NCBI RefSeq assembly: GCF_010389155.1
Contig: NC_057767.1
Location: forward strand, 1,488,001 to 1,552,000
Reading direction: 5' to 3'
From: Erigeron canadensis
Taxonomy: Eukaryota > Streptophyta > Magnoliopsida > Asterales > Asteraceae
Length of the DNA: 64,000 nucleotides
The notes beneath the pieces are model-generated. The model ran no database searches, was not told where the DNA came from, and worked only from the letters and a program-made list of their open reading frames with translations. Both the position numbers and the translations under genes were made by a program. Every line of letters begins with the position of its first letter. Position 1 is the stretch's first letter. Positions 23,401-41,681 of the stretch are shown here, piece by piece.

Positions 23401-25349
23401 TCTCTACTCTTTCACAAAAGAGTATTAGATAAGATCAAATGATGTATAGAGATAAGCTTGCACTTGCTACTATCAAACATAATTACCCGTCTAGTTATGT
23501 TGAGCACGAAGCAACAAGAGACTTGCATAAGTTTCTACATTCGGATACAAAAGCAATAACAAGAAACACAGCAAAAGCAGATGTTCTAAGAATTTTTGAG
23601 AGGGATAAAAGCATTCTTCAAAAAAATTTGGAAAGAATACCAAGTAAAGTATGTTTAACAGCAGATTTGTGGAGTTCTATCACCAGTGATGGTTACATGG
23701 CACTCATTGCCCATTATGTTGATGAAAATTGGGTTTTGAGAAAAAAAAAAAAGTTTTGAATTTTCAAGTTGTACCACCGTTCCATTTACATTTTAGCAGA
23801 GTATGTTGTTAACTTTTGTAAAGATTGGAGAATTGAGAAGAAGATTTTTACAATTACATATAATGACAATTTGGTTGATTATTTGAAGCTTCTTTTAGGT
23901 TTTGATGATGGTTTGATTTGCAATGGAGATTTTATGCATGTACTGATGTACGTTGTGGGGCACATGTACTAAATCTAATTGTACAGGTAGTATTAAAAGT
24001 CATTGAAGGTGCTATTGAAAAGGTTAGAGAGTCGGTTAAGTATGTTAGAGGTAGTTCATCCAAGAAGTTTAAGTTCGCTGAATGCATTGCACGTCTTAAA
24101 CTTCAATGTGGTAAACACGTTCCCCAAGACGTAGTTACAAGATGGAACTCTACGTACTTGATGCTTGATTGTGCATTGGCATATGGCCGTACATAAGCCC
24201 GATTGGAAGTATTGGATAAGGATTTGACTGGTTTTGAGACATATCAAATGTAGGAGGAGATGGTTACGTGGATGATTTGACTGGTTTTGAGACATATCAA
24301 AGTCGCTTTGACAGGCCTATGAGGGAAAAGGAATCACAACTAGATAATGAACAAAATCGATATCTTAAAGTTTTCGATGGATAATGAAGGGAGGTATCCA
24401 CAATTAGCTCTCATGCCCCATGATATATTGAGCATCCCAATCACCACTGTCGCTTCCGAGTCATCTTTTAGCACTGGAGGTCAAATTTTAAACAAATATC
24501 GAAGCTCATTGTTGTCAGCAAATGTGGAGGCATTGTTATGCACCCGTGATTGGTTGTTAGATCGAGAAGGTATTATAGTTATTCCCTTGTTATTTTTTTT
24601 AGCTTGTTTTCTTGACTTTTATTATTTTTCACTTTTCTTATTCTTTTTTTAATTAATTCAATCCATAAAAAAATTTTAAAAAATAAAAAATTTCTAACCT
24701 GAGTTAGTGAGTTATACATGTAAGGATACGGTACGGGCTTCGCCCTTAAAAATATTCATAAAGGGTAGCTGGTAGGAGTTATAAGTCATAGAGGGTGATA
24801 GGTGATGGGGTGATCTACTTAACGGGCTTCGCCCTTAGCTATTATGGCTCCGCCATAAGCCGAAATGCTTCGCCTATAGCTTACGGGCTATGCCCTTGAA
24901 AAAAAAAATATTTTTAAAACTTTTTTAAAATTTTTATATGAAATAAGTTAATTAAAGGGAGAATGAAAAAAGTGAAAAAAAGGAAAAAAGTTTTTAAAAC
25001 AAATTAAAAAAAAAAATCAAAAACGAACTTTCTCACCCTTCTCTCCTTAAGGTACTTCTCATTTGATCTTTATCATATATATATATATATATACACAACA
25101 CACACAAAAAAAAATAATAATAATAAAATTTGCGGGTTGACCAACACCCGACCCGCACCAAGCAAGAAGGCGTGGATTCATATATAAGTATAAAAAAGAA
25201 ATAATTACCTCTGAGTCGACAAGATTGCCGGAAAGACCGGGAGCGCCGGGCTGAGTGAGGCGCTCGATGATAATGTTCATCTCAGTCTCCAAATCACTCC
25301 TTTTATCCATCAACTTCTTTATCTCCGTCTTCAAATCCGTCGCCACCAT
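20397..25349 (-). CDS. 26S proteasome assembly chaperone Nas2/PSMD9 (PDZ protein)
   Basis: Exons on the minus strand: 25349-25209 (47 codons from the ATG), 22106-22046, 21303-21199 and 20808-20487, all with AG/GT and matching phases. A short last exon near 20,440-20,397 carries the stop; its exact acceptor is unclear. Reading from the start: MVATDLKTEIKKLMDKRSDL, a helical N-terminal region with LTQPGAPGLSGNLVDSE; FPRSDIDIPVVRADRSRLA; LRNDHKDITEKISQNIELLH (coiled coil). The PDZ domain follows (PFAMVDEISEESPAAADGLQ, LGDQIAKFGNV). The length, about 215-220 residues, is usual. Family knowledge: Nas2/p27 binds the Rpt5 C-terminus through its PDZ domain and guides assembly of the 19S base in cytosol and nucleus. 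Intron 1 is 3.1 kb and holds a hAT relic. Confidence 0.88.
22338..24570 (+). pseudogene. Decayed hAT transposon with BED finger and dimerisation domain
   Basis: A hAT-like left end TAGGCGTGGCAATCC is at about 22,338. From 23,292 the frame codes a BED zinc finger (MGKCTSCGKLLKANQ, then SNLKRHIHKC). A TAA just before 23,435 interrupts it, then 23,439-23,759 reads transposase (KVCLTADLWSS motif of plant hATs), shifting at an A-run near 23,750. Further pieces follow (LNLIVQVVLKVIEGAI; DVVTRWNSTYLML). Part of the middle is missing around 24,200-24,350. The C-terminal hAT dimerisation domain is at 24,380-24,560 (ILSIPITTVASESSFSTGGQ). No right terminal repeat was recognised. It lies in intron 1 of Nas2/PSMD9, opposite to the gene. 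Confidence 0.85.
24222..24300. repeat. Short direct duplication in the hAT relic
   Basis: GATTTGACTGGTTTTGAGAC followed by ATATCAAA occurs twice, about 50 bp apart, at the point where the middle of the transposase is missing. Confidence 0.7.
24722..24900. repeat. GC-rich repeat copy with 'gggcttcgccc' units
   Basis: Repeats of ACGGGCTTCGCCCTTA and TATGGCTCCGCCATA palindromes with GTCATAGAGGGTGATAGGTGAT. The same units recur at 25,905-26,125 on the other side of Nas2 exon 1. Confidence 0.75.
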
Positions 25350-25614
25350 TTTTTTCCTTTCTTTCTTTTTATGCAGTTTTTGATTATTAACCTAATTACG
25401 AATGTTGGGTTCTAGGTCGGTCTTCTTTTTCTTTACTATATATAAGGATTTCTGCAACTCAATTTCTTTACCATATAGTCGGCTAGATAAGTTACATAAT
25501 CACCCCCTATGGTATTTATAATATCCGCTTTCTCACCTTGTAACTTCGGTTAAACCATTCGTAACCTGTTCTCATATTTTACTTCTCATCTCTTTCATAA
25601 TTTTTTTCTCAAGT

Positions 25615-26457
25615 GGGGTGAGTTATTTTGAGAACTCATAAAATAAAAAAAACACAAAAACAAATCTGAACCATACATTTTCTCTCTCTTTCTCTCTCTT
25701 CAATTAAATTATAAAATTCATCCAAATCATTAAAAATATTTTATCTCACAAACCGTAAATCGTTAGATGAAACAAAAAGCATGGGTAGTTTTAAAATTTC
25801 GTCCTCTTTCATTAGAGATCCAATTCAATATACTTTTGACGACTTTTTAATTTTCGTTTTTTTTTGTACTTACACGTGTGTAGGTTGAACAAAAATTATG
25901 ATTCGGAACGGGCTTCGCCCTCAAGGATATTCATAAACCAAAGCTAGTGGGGGTGATAGGTCATAGGGTGATAGGTCATAGAGGGTGATAGGTCATAGGG
26001 GGTGACCGGTGATGGTTGATCTACCTAACGGGCTCCGCCCTTAGCCACTATGGCTCCGCCATGGACTGACGGGCTCCGCCCTTGGCCACCATGGCTCCGC
26101 CATGGATTGATGGGCTCCGCCCTTAACCTTCGTTGTTGTGTACATAAGTTCATTTACTAATTTACATGTGAAAACAATAATCATACACATGTGTAGGTAC
26201 ACAAGTACATGAGAAAAAAAACGAAAATTAAAAAGTCCTTAAAAGTATATCGAATTGGATCTCTAATGAAAGAGGACAAAATTTTAAGACTACTCATGCT
26301 TTTTGTTTCGTCTAACGATTTACGGTTTGTGAGATAAAGCATTTTGAATGATTTTGGTGAAATTTTTTATTTAATTGAAAAGAGAGAAAGGGAAAAAGAA
26401 TGTGTGGTCCAGAATGGTTCTTGAGTTCTTTTTTATTTATGGGTTCTTAAATAACCC
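25615..26457. mobile_element. Long foldback element upstream of Nas2/PSMD9
   Basis: The outer arms, about 290 bp each, are inverted copies: left GGGGTGAGTTATTTTGAGAA..CTCATAAAATAAAA against right TTTTATTTATGGGTTCTTAA..ATAACCC. Inside them the arms share ATCTCACAAACCGTAAATCG and TTTCATTAGAGATCCAATTC. The centre (25,905-26,125) is a GC-rich tandem with GGGTGATAGGTCATAG and GGCTCCGCC units. It begins about 265 bp upstream of the start codon. No coding capacity. The target duplication was not resolved. Confidence 0.75.
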
Positions 26458-28246
26458 TTCGTGTTACTCAAGTAACCTATCTATATCTATATCTATACTC
26501 CAACCTCCCAAAAATTCTCAAATTACAACCTCAAACTATCTAAATTATATTTCTCTTTTATAGATAATTAACCCTTTACCCTCAAACCCCCCCAATCACC
26601 AACACCGACAATGACCACCAACTACCGCTATCTACAGCACCTTCAGCCACCACCGTCTATAACCACCAGCAACCACCACCGCTTATAATCACCACCAACC
26701 ATTGTCGTCTGCAATCACCTCCGGCCACCACCGTCTACAATTACCACCGCCACCTACAATCACCAGGCACCGCCATCTACAATCACCTCCGACGCATCTG
26801 GTCACCATTTCCAGCCAATACCATTACTCGAGCATATGACTTTACATTAAAATTTAAAATAGATATATGTTTAAATAAAAATTACTCGTATCATATTAAC
26901 ACTTGGATTTATGTATCCAAATGTTTATAAATACATCATCCAAATATATTATAATGTATATTTAAAGGCATGACCTAAATTAATTCTCCAATAATAAATA
27001 AATCAATTATCGTTACTTCATATGTAAAGTAACATAACAATTGTAGGGGTTTTCATTAAAAAATGGTCTTTTTCCACCTTCTACCATCTTTTCTTTGACC
27101 CTTCTTTCCCAACCAACCCAACAAAAGCTAGAGAGGAAACTTCGATTTATTATTTATTACTTCCAATTCGGAAATAAATCGGTGTTCGTCAAAGTTGAAA
27201 TCCACTTGCTTCATGGAGAAAAAAAAATCATGACTTTGTCTAAAAATGTCAAATTTTGATTGGCAATGATGTACTATTTTATTTTCGAATTAAATTTAGA
27301 AGGGAAATTGAACATAATCTGGCCACGACAAAGTCGTGGTTATATATTTTTCGATTTTAATCTTTTTTTTTTTCGTTTTTGCATCTATATAAAATTTTGT
27401 TGCTAAGTATTTAGCCACGGTTTTAAAGTCGTGGCCATCTATTTTCTCGAAAAATTTTAATTCTCTTGAAATATTCTAGTAACTAAATAGATATTTTTGT
27501 ATATGTAGTATGCAAATATCTTTTTTATTCGTAATAGAATGTTTTGTAGGGTTCTAGGTCGCCCATGATACTTTTATAAGGTTCTTGAATGACTATGTAA
27601 TGTTAAAAGATTGTTCTAAAATGCTCTTGATGGTTACAATATGATCTACATGTATCCAAGTGGTTACCGATCATTCCAAAATTTTAGAAAAAAGACTTGT
27701 ATTTACGCAAACACATATATGATGAAATAGTTTTTGATTAAAAACGGTTTTGGATTATTCAAAACAAACTAGCATACCATGATTCTCTTGCACAAAATAA
27801 ATATATATTTGATAATATTTATTTTGAGCATGATTTTGATATTAATTGATATGATATGATAAACATATACATGATGGAGTAGTTTTCATTTAAGAAATTA
27901 TGGATTCTCAAACAAATCAGAATATTAGAATCGAATGAATGATAAAGATAAACACAATAGTTAAAGTTATGTAACGCATAGCCTGAATTACTCGGTTATT
28001 ATTAATATCTAACTACTAACCATCTATCAACATCTATCCATCTAAATAAATAAAGTTGATAGTGTTATAAGTTTTCTGAACAAAAAAAAAAGAGTTTTTT
28101 TATTCAAAAATATATGTGGTTATATCAAAATTCCTATGACGGTTTTTATATGAATAGTGATAAATTATCCCATAATATCATTAGTCATTCACTCTTTTCA
28201 CATAAATTTTTTTTGGATCAAAATATTTAAAGGTGAAATTTTTAGA
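26458..28246. other. Gene-free spacer with a CACCACC-rich block
   Basis: 26,580-26,810 is a low-complexity block of repeated CACC(A/G)CC and (C/T)TACAATCACC units. 27,320-27,440 contains self-complementary CCACGACAAAGTCGTGG and GCCACGG..GTCGTGGCC, like terminal or subterminal transposon repeats. Nothing else was recognised. Confidence 0.5.
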
Positions 28247-28605
28247 TTAAAAGTTGAGAAAATTTCATTACATACCCCTGTGGTTTGCCATATTATCAAG
28301 TTTCACCCCTCTCGTTTAAACTTATTATTAGATACCCATATGGTGAATTTTTGTGTCATTACATGCCCCTGTCACAAACGTCCATTTGCACCCAGCCGTC
28401 AACCCCCTCACGTGTGTTCCACGTGATGGTATTTATGTCCACACGCATCATATTTATCTATAAAACCTTTTTTTTTCCCTCCATTACTCTAGAACGCATC
28501 ATATTTCCCCCCCAAACCTTATTTTTTTCCCCCCCCAAAACTCTTTTTTTCTATAAAAATTAGGGTTTTCTGCATAACCCAATAAATTAGTTTTTACATA
28601 CCATT

Positions 28606-28749
28606 ATGGTAAACTACTGTTCGTGTGAAAATCCAGCAATCGTTCTAACCTCCTGGACCCCTAATAATCCTGGTCGAAGGTTCTATCGATGTTCAAGCAA
28701 TGTAAATAATTGTGGGTACTTTTTTTTGGATCGATCCACCAATGTGTGA
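28606..28749 (+). CDS. 47-residue GRF-type zinc finger ORF in the MULE
   Basis: The ORF runs from the ATG at 28606 to a TGA. It reads CSCENPAIVLTSWTPNNPGR, then RFYRCSSNVNNCGYFFLD. This is the GRF finger pattern (C-x-C, T-S-W-T-x-x-N-P-G-R-R-F-Y-x-C, C-G-Y-F). Such fingers are common beside or within plant transposon proteins and bind nucleic acid. It fills the ORF, and the usual downstream coiled coil is absent. A spliced extension is possible. Confidence 0.7.
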   Translation: MVNYCSCENPAIVLTSWTPNNPGRRFYRCSSNVNNCGYFFLDRSTNV

Positions 28750-29379
28750 TAGAGTTGTGGATATAATACCTGGGTTATTGAGAGGAAAAAACAAGCTCGA
28801 AGCTACATTGTGTATTAGAGATCAACAAGTATGAGAGCTGAAGATGTATCTAATTTGTAGTTGGGTAATATTTTTATGTATTTTAATCTGGGTTGTATGA
28901 ATGAACACCAAGTTGTAATATTTAGTTTTTTTTTGCTTAATATTCTCCCTTTTTATGTACTTTATGAAGTTGTAAGCTTTGTGTGTAATGAACACCAAGT
29001 TGTAAGCTTTATGCTAATATTCTGTCAAATTGTAATATGCAATATATCTAGAATTTAAGCATGTTTGTAATGAAGCTTTATGCTTAATATTCTGTCAAAT
29101 ATTAATCAGCAATATATCTAGAATTCTGTCAAGCATATATATTTTGCCACTAAATTTTGCATTCATATACCAAAACTTGCTTATAACAAGCATCATACAA
29201 AATAGTGGCAGTTACATACCATATTACACCAAAATTAAAAAGTCATAAGTCATACAAATCATAAGATAGATAAGTCATAAGTCATACAATTAAAAAAATC
29301 AACAATACACAAAGTCACATGGCAGCAAATCTTTTGACTTTCATTTCGGGACTTGCATTTTTTGTTTGACTTGAAGCAG

Positions 29380-30702
29380 CCTAAAATTGACTTTGAGTGT
29401 TTGTAACTTGACTAGTTTGGGTTGGTTGGCTTCCTTGAGCTTGAGTTGTACATGGATTTGCTCTACTTGCACTTGCCCTAGTTCTGCTTGCACTTGCTTG
29501 ACTGGTTTGGGTTGGTTGAGTTCCTTAGAGGTTGACTATCACCACAATATACAAAAACATTTAACTAAACAATTGCAAATACTAAACAATGTAAATTACA
29601 GGAAGCTAAACAGTTTACCTTGGTTTTTTCTTGCCTTTCTTTGACTTGTTTTGCTTACTTGAACTTGCTTCTGTTTGACCTTTGCACTTTCTTAAGTTAT
29701 GTCCTTTATGCTTACACTTTGAGCATGTCACAATCTTGCCAATCCTAGATGATTATCATGATCATGCACAATCTCATAATAATCAGTTTCATCAAATTCA
29801 TCATCATACATAACAGTGTCATCATTTGCAGTCACCTTTTCTACATTTGCAGTCACATTTTCTACATTTGCAGTCACATTTTCAATATTTGCAGTCACCT
29901 TTTCTACATTTGCAGTCACATTTTCAATATTTGCAGGCACATTTTTATCATTTGCAGGCACATTTTCTACATTTGCAGTCACATTTTCAATATTTGTAGG
30001 CACATTTTCATCATTTGCAGACACATTTTCTACATTTGCAGACACATTAACAAAATCATGCATAACATATTCAACATTTGCATTCACATTACAAGGTTCA
30101 TCCATAAACAGATCAGCATTGATTTCAACATTCTCACAGCTTTATTGACTTGGACCTTCTAATAAAAGTCTAGTAAAACTCCTAGGGGTTTTTAGTTCAA
30201 TATATTGGCTAGGTAAAATTTCAGTATCATCATCTAATTCTTCAATGACCACATTACTTTCACCAGTGTATTCCCAATTTTCAATAGTTGTTATTTTATG
30301 CTCAATGTAAAACTCAAACATATGATGCTTCCCAACATAAGATACCATTCTTTTCACATCTAAATCACAAGCAAAAGGTAGCAAGCCAATATCTAAATCA
30401 AGTTTATCAGGTCTTAGAAAATGATAGAACATTACCAATCTTGAATCATAACCTAATTTAGTAACAAAACGACTAAAGGAATGGATTGAAAACTTATCAC
30501 TCTCTATGTAATCCACAACTAACTCTTTCCCATTATAATATATCCTGTTTGGAGGTTTTGTGAAGAATCCAGCATGGTGAATTCGTATTGAAAAATAGCT
30601 TGGAAAATTCTCTGTAATGCAATCAAATAAGAAAAATAAATGGGTAAGTTGAAGAAAATAAACAAATTTTGTATTTTCATTGATCAAATAAAAAACCCCC
30701 AA
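29380..30702 (-). pseudogene. MuDR-type transposase-related gene, core deleted
   Basis: The minus strand from 30,702 has an N-terminal plant-MuDR domain: FSIRIHHAGFFTKPPNRIYY, NGKELVVDYIESDKFSIHSF, MVSYVGKHHMFEFYIEH. A TAA at 30,144-30,142 follows GPSQ. The same frame resumes and runs through a repeat region built on (T/P)ANVEN(V) units (30,060-29,815). It then reaches a CCHC zinc knuckle C-SK-C-KHKG-H-NLRK-C near 29,735-29,685 and a basic, Ser/Thr/Gln-rich tail to about 29,380 after a probable intron. The DDE catalytic region that normally lies between is absent. Confidence 0.75.
29815..30060 (-). repeat. Tandem 21-24-bp coding repeats
   Basis: About a dozen units of ATTTGCAGTCACATTTTCTA type (seen on the plus strand) give minus-strand peptides such as NVENVTANVEKVTAN. 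The array is in frame and has few indels, which suggests recent expansion. Confidence 0.9.
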
Positions 30703-31266
30703 AAATAGTTAAAAAATATTTGGTCACTTACTATAGTTGTTATCTAGAGATCTCTGCTCTATTTCACCGAATTTTCGAGACCTAAACATTGAATAAACAC
30801 TTTCTTTAACCATTGAGTCTTATTGATTGAAACCAGAGGGGTGAAATTTAAGGTTGGGGAAGACGAAATGGGTGTTTGGGTTGTGTGTAATCGAGAGGGA
30901 AAGCAGTTGGGTTTTTTTGGTAAGTATAAAGCATTAAAGTGAAAAAGAAATGAATATATATGATGCGTGTGGACATAAATATCCTCACGTGGAACACACG
31001 TGAGGGTGTTGACGGCTGGGTGCAAACGAACGTTTGTGACAAGGGCATGTAATGACACAAAAATTTACCATATGGATATCTAATAATAAGTTTAAACGAG
31101 AGGGGTGAAATTATGACAAACCACATAGATATGTAATGAAATTTTCTCTTAAAAGTTTAAGATTAATCTAAATCTTGACCTTGAGATTGCGTGGATCATA
31201 AGTTGACCCAAAATCCGAAATAGACCGACTTGAACATATAATACTCCGTAGCCTTTACTTTAGCTT

Positions 31267-31275
31267 AAACCCTAA
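31267..31275 (+). promoter_or_regulatory. Telo-box upstream of HSP60
   Basis: AAACCCTAA lies 78 bp before the HSP60 start codon. This motif is frequent near the transcription start of plant genes for translation and organelle biogenesis. Role here is inferred. Confidence 0.4.
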
Positions 31276-31352
31276 CAAGTAACAATAATAGTAATCTAAC
31301 AAGTGTGCTAAAACCCTCTGGTCATACACAACCATTTCACACAGCCATCATC

Positions 31353-39369
<8,017 letters not shown>

Positions 39370-40289
39370 GGCTATAAGGAGTGGACGATTATCTGCAGCA
39401 AAAATCTCTATTCTGGTATTCTACCGTGCAGGCAAGTACGCTTGCAACATATTCAAGTAATGGACTGGATTATGACCCTTTATTTAATCATTGAATTGTA
39501 TCATTTTCCTCATAAAGGCTTTGGCATTGGTATTGTTGTAGGCAAACTATGATAGAAATGAGGTTATATAGAATTGGAATTTTGGAACATGATAGTAAGA
39601 TTTGTTAAGTTCAGATCGCTAACGGTTCATTTGCATTTTTGTTAGCTTATGCTTTTGTTGAAGTAATTCACTGGGAATTATTGGCAACTTTTTCAGAGTT
39701 CATGTTTAGGTTATTTCTCAATACAAAGATGTCAGAAGATTGATTACAAAACTACTTGTGCCGAAATGTTTACAAATGGAAAGAGGTAAGAAAAAGAGCT
39801 AAACTTAAGAGTAATTTCAAAGATGACCAAGCTACAAAGATGGTTTAAGAATAAGCTGCATAAAACAAAATGAAAAAACATTCCAAAATGTCTATCTTCA
39901 TGCTTCCATCCCAACTCGAATCAATATCCGTGACCAAATGAGCCTGTTTTTCTATCCGAGAACTTCCATAAACCAGACCCTTCCAACTTCCATGTCTTAT
40001 TATCACTATCTGTTCTTTGTTTCTGCTACATTGCGGTAAAATTTCAAATGTCTTGCGTCGTTTCTTTGTCTTTGCTTTCATAGATGGGTTTTCCATATGA
40101 TTCAATTGCCAAAATGCTGTTTTTTTTTCTCTCAAGATATTCAAACATGAATGTAGGAAGAATGTCCAAAATTCTTAATAAAGTTTGTGCTGCATATAGA
40201 TATATGCGTGTTTTTTTTTTGTATCTATTTTATATAAAGCAAGAACATGGTGTTCTCAAAACAAGCATAATAATTCTTGTTGCTTACTC
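39370..40289. other. Convergent intergenic region between HSP60 and the LOB gene
   Basis: Holds the two 3' UTRs. No other gene was seen; short open frames here have no protein-like features. Confidence 0.5.
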
Positions 40290-41499
40290 TCAGTAGCTGC
40301 TACAATTAGTTAGTGTAAACAAAGTTGCAGCACCCTTGAGATCATGGTCTTCATTGTGTTGTTGGTAGCTCACATTCTCTTCTTTTGTAAAAAATGTCAC
40401 ATTCTCTTCTTTTGTCAAGGCTTTGTCATTTGTTTCATTAAATAAGGTCTCTTCACTGTATATATGCAAAATCAAATACAATATGTACATACAAAGGTAA
40501 AGATGTGTACGGGTAAGAGACTACTAACCTTGGCTCGTTTATGTCGTCGAAATCAAATTTGAATTCATGTCTTTCTCCTTCAGGAATTTCATTGATCAGA
40601 AGTGGTTTGAAGTCGTCGCATATGTCATCCACCGGTGGCTTAACCTCCAAACAAATTGTGGAAGATGACGAGTTATTTATGTTAGCCCATGAATTGATCT
40701 CTTGCAATTGCACCACATTATCACCTTCACAACCATCATGATTCTCATTCAAATTATGTTCTTCGCCCAATATATACGTGTCATGATCTTGAACTTTGTG
40801 TTCTTGTTGTGGCGTTATTTGGCCAAGGTCAAGATCAAGACCATCTTGGTACATATTTGGATCATCTGGATTGCTAACAAGATGAAAACCGCAATCTAGA
40901 CCATCAATCAATATTTGGTCGTTATGATGAAGCTGGTTCTGGATCTGGTTATGGTTATGGTTATGGTTATGGTTTTGGTTTTGATTTTGATTTTGATTCT
41001 GCATGGCATTTGCACGATAAATTGCAAGCTGGTGCAAGACAATCTCGAGCTCAGCTCGAGAATACTCAATCTGACGTTGTAGCTCATTTATCATCCTGTA
41101 ACACCCGCCAACAGGATCATGAGCACGAATGTCAGATTGAAAAATAATCGTCCGCATGGCTTCCTCTTTTTTCGCTGGCTCAAGATATCTTATAATTTTC
41201 GTAATGTTGCTAACGCCAAACAATTTATGCGCGTTTTGAAATTGTCGTTGCCTATCGTGTGGAAAATAAGGTGCCAAAATGCAGTCCGGGGCACACTTTC
41301 TACGTTGATATCTACACGCGGCACAAGCTTGTGTTGTTGAGTTTGACCGTGTCGTGGATACAACAGACGACGGGCTAGGTGTTGCGGTCGTGACCGTGGA
41401 TCGGTTGCTTGTGGTAGGTGATGGCACAATATTTTTGCGATGGTGGTGGTGGTTTGATATTTTGTTATGGTTAAGGTTACGATTATAAATATTGGACAT
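40290..41499 (-). CDS. LOB-domain (LBD/AS2-like) transcription factor, two exons
   Basis: Exon 1 is 41499-40529 and exon 2 is 40455-40290 (donor CCAAG/GTTAGT, acceptor ATATACAG, phase 2), giving 378 residues. After a Ser/Thr-rich N-terminus of about 55 residues comes the LOB domain. It has the zinc-binding block C-AA-C-RYQRRK-C-APD-C, the GAS block (FPHDRQRQFQNAHKLFGVSN) and the DPVGGCY motif. The dimerising leucine zipper-like helix LQRQIEYSRAELEIVLHQL follows. This is a class I plant-specific nuclear DNA-binding factor. The C-terminal half is acidic (activation-like), preceded by an (NQ)/(NH) run from about residue 170. It resembles the LBD22-like group; the target process is unknown. Confidence 0.88.
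40925..41005 (-). repeat. Hexanucleotide repeats coding Asn-Gln/Asn-His in the LOB gene
   Basis: Units TGGTTA/TGGTTT/TGATTT on the plus strand code alternating N-Q and N-H on the minus strand. This is a low-complexity tract likely to vary in length between alleles. Confidence 0.85.
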
Positions 41500-41650
41500 A
41501 ATGTGAGTTTGTTTGTGTTGTGTTGTTAATAAAAAGAAGAAATGTTTTTTGTGAAGAAATGCGGGTGCGGCTGCGGGGGGATTGGCGTGGGGGTGTTGGT
41601 TATTTTTTAAGGAAAAAATGTGGGATGATGGGGTAGCGGTTTATTAGGAA

Positions 41651-41681
41651 CACGTGGATAAGATGGTTGTTTGACACGTGG
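41651..41681. promoter_or_regulatory. Paired G-box motifs upstream of the LOB gene
   Basis: CACGTGG occurs at 41,651-41,657 and 41,675-41,681, about 150-180 bp upstream of the start codon. Such ACGT-core pairs bind bZIP or bHLH factors and are typical of ABA- or light-responsive promoters. Function is inferred. Confidence 0.45.

Larger units (their letters stand above)
28256..31148. mobile_element. Mutator-like element (MULE), 2.9 kb, with perfect 9-bp target duplication
   Basis: The terminal inverted repeats exceed 200 bp. The left begins GAGAAAATTTCATTACATAC and the right ends with its inverse. They continue through GTTTAAACTTATTATTAGAT, CCATATGG and CACGTGTGTTCCACGTGA. Both ends are flanked by TTAAAAGTT (28,247-28,255 and 31,149-31,157), an exact 9-bp duplication as MULEs make. 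Inside are a GRF-finger ORF (plus) and a transposase-like gene (minus) that lacks the catalytic core, so the element is non-autonomous. Confidence 0.9.

Noticed and set aside
29815..30060. CRISPR-like array
   Set aside because: The units are contiguous coding repeats without unique spacers, in a plant transposon gene.
29749..30162. Plus-strand repeat proteins in two frames
   Set aside because: They are shadows of the minus-strand coding repeat of the MULE gene, which has the zinc knuckle and MuDR domain in its own strand.
30848..31126. ORFs in the right arm of the MULE and the matching ones at 28,285-28,563
   Set aside because: They are the two inverted terminal repeats read through; their similarity to each other comes from the repeat.
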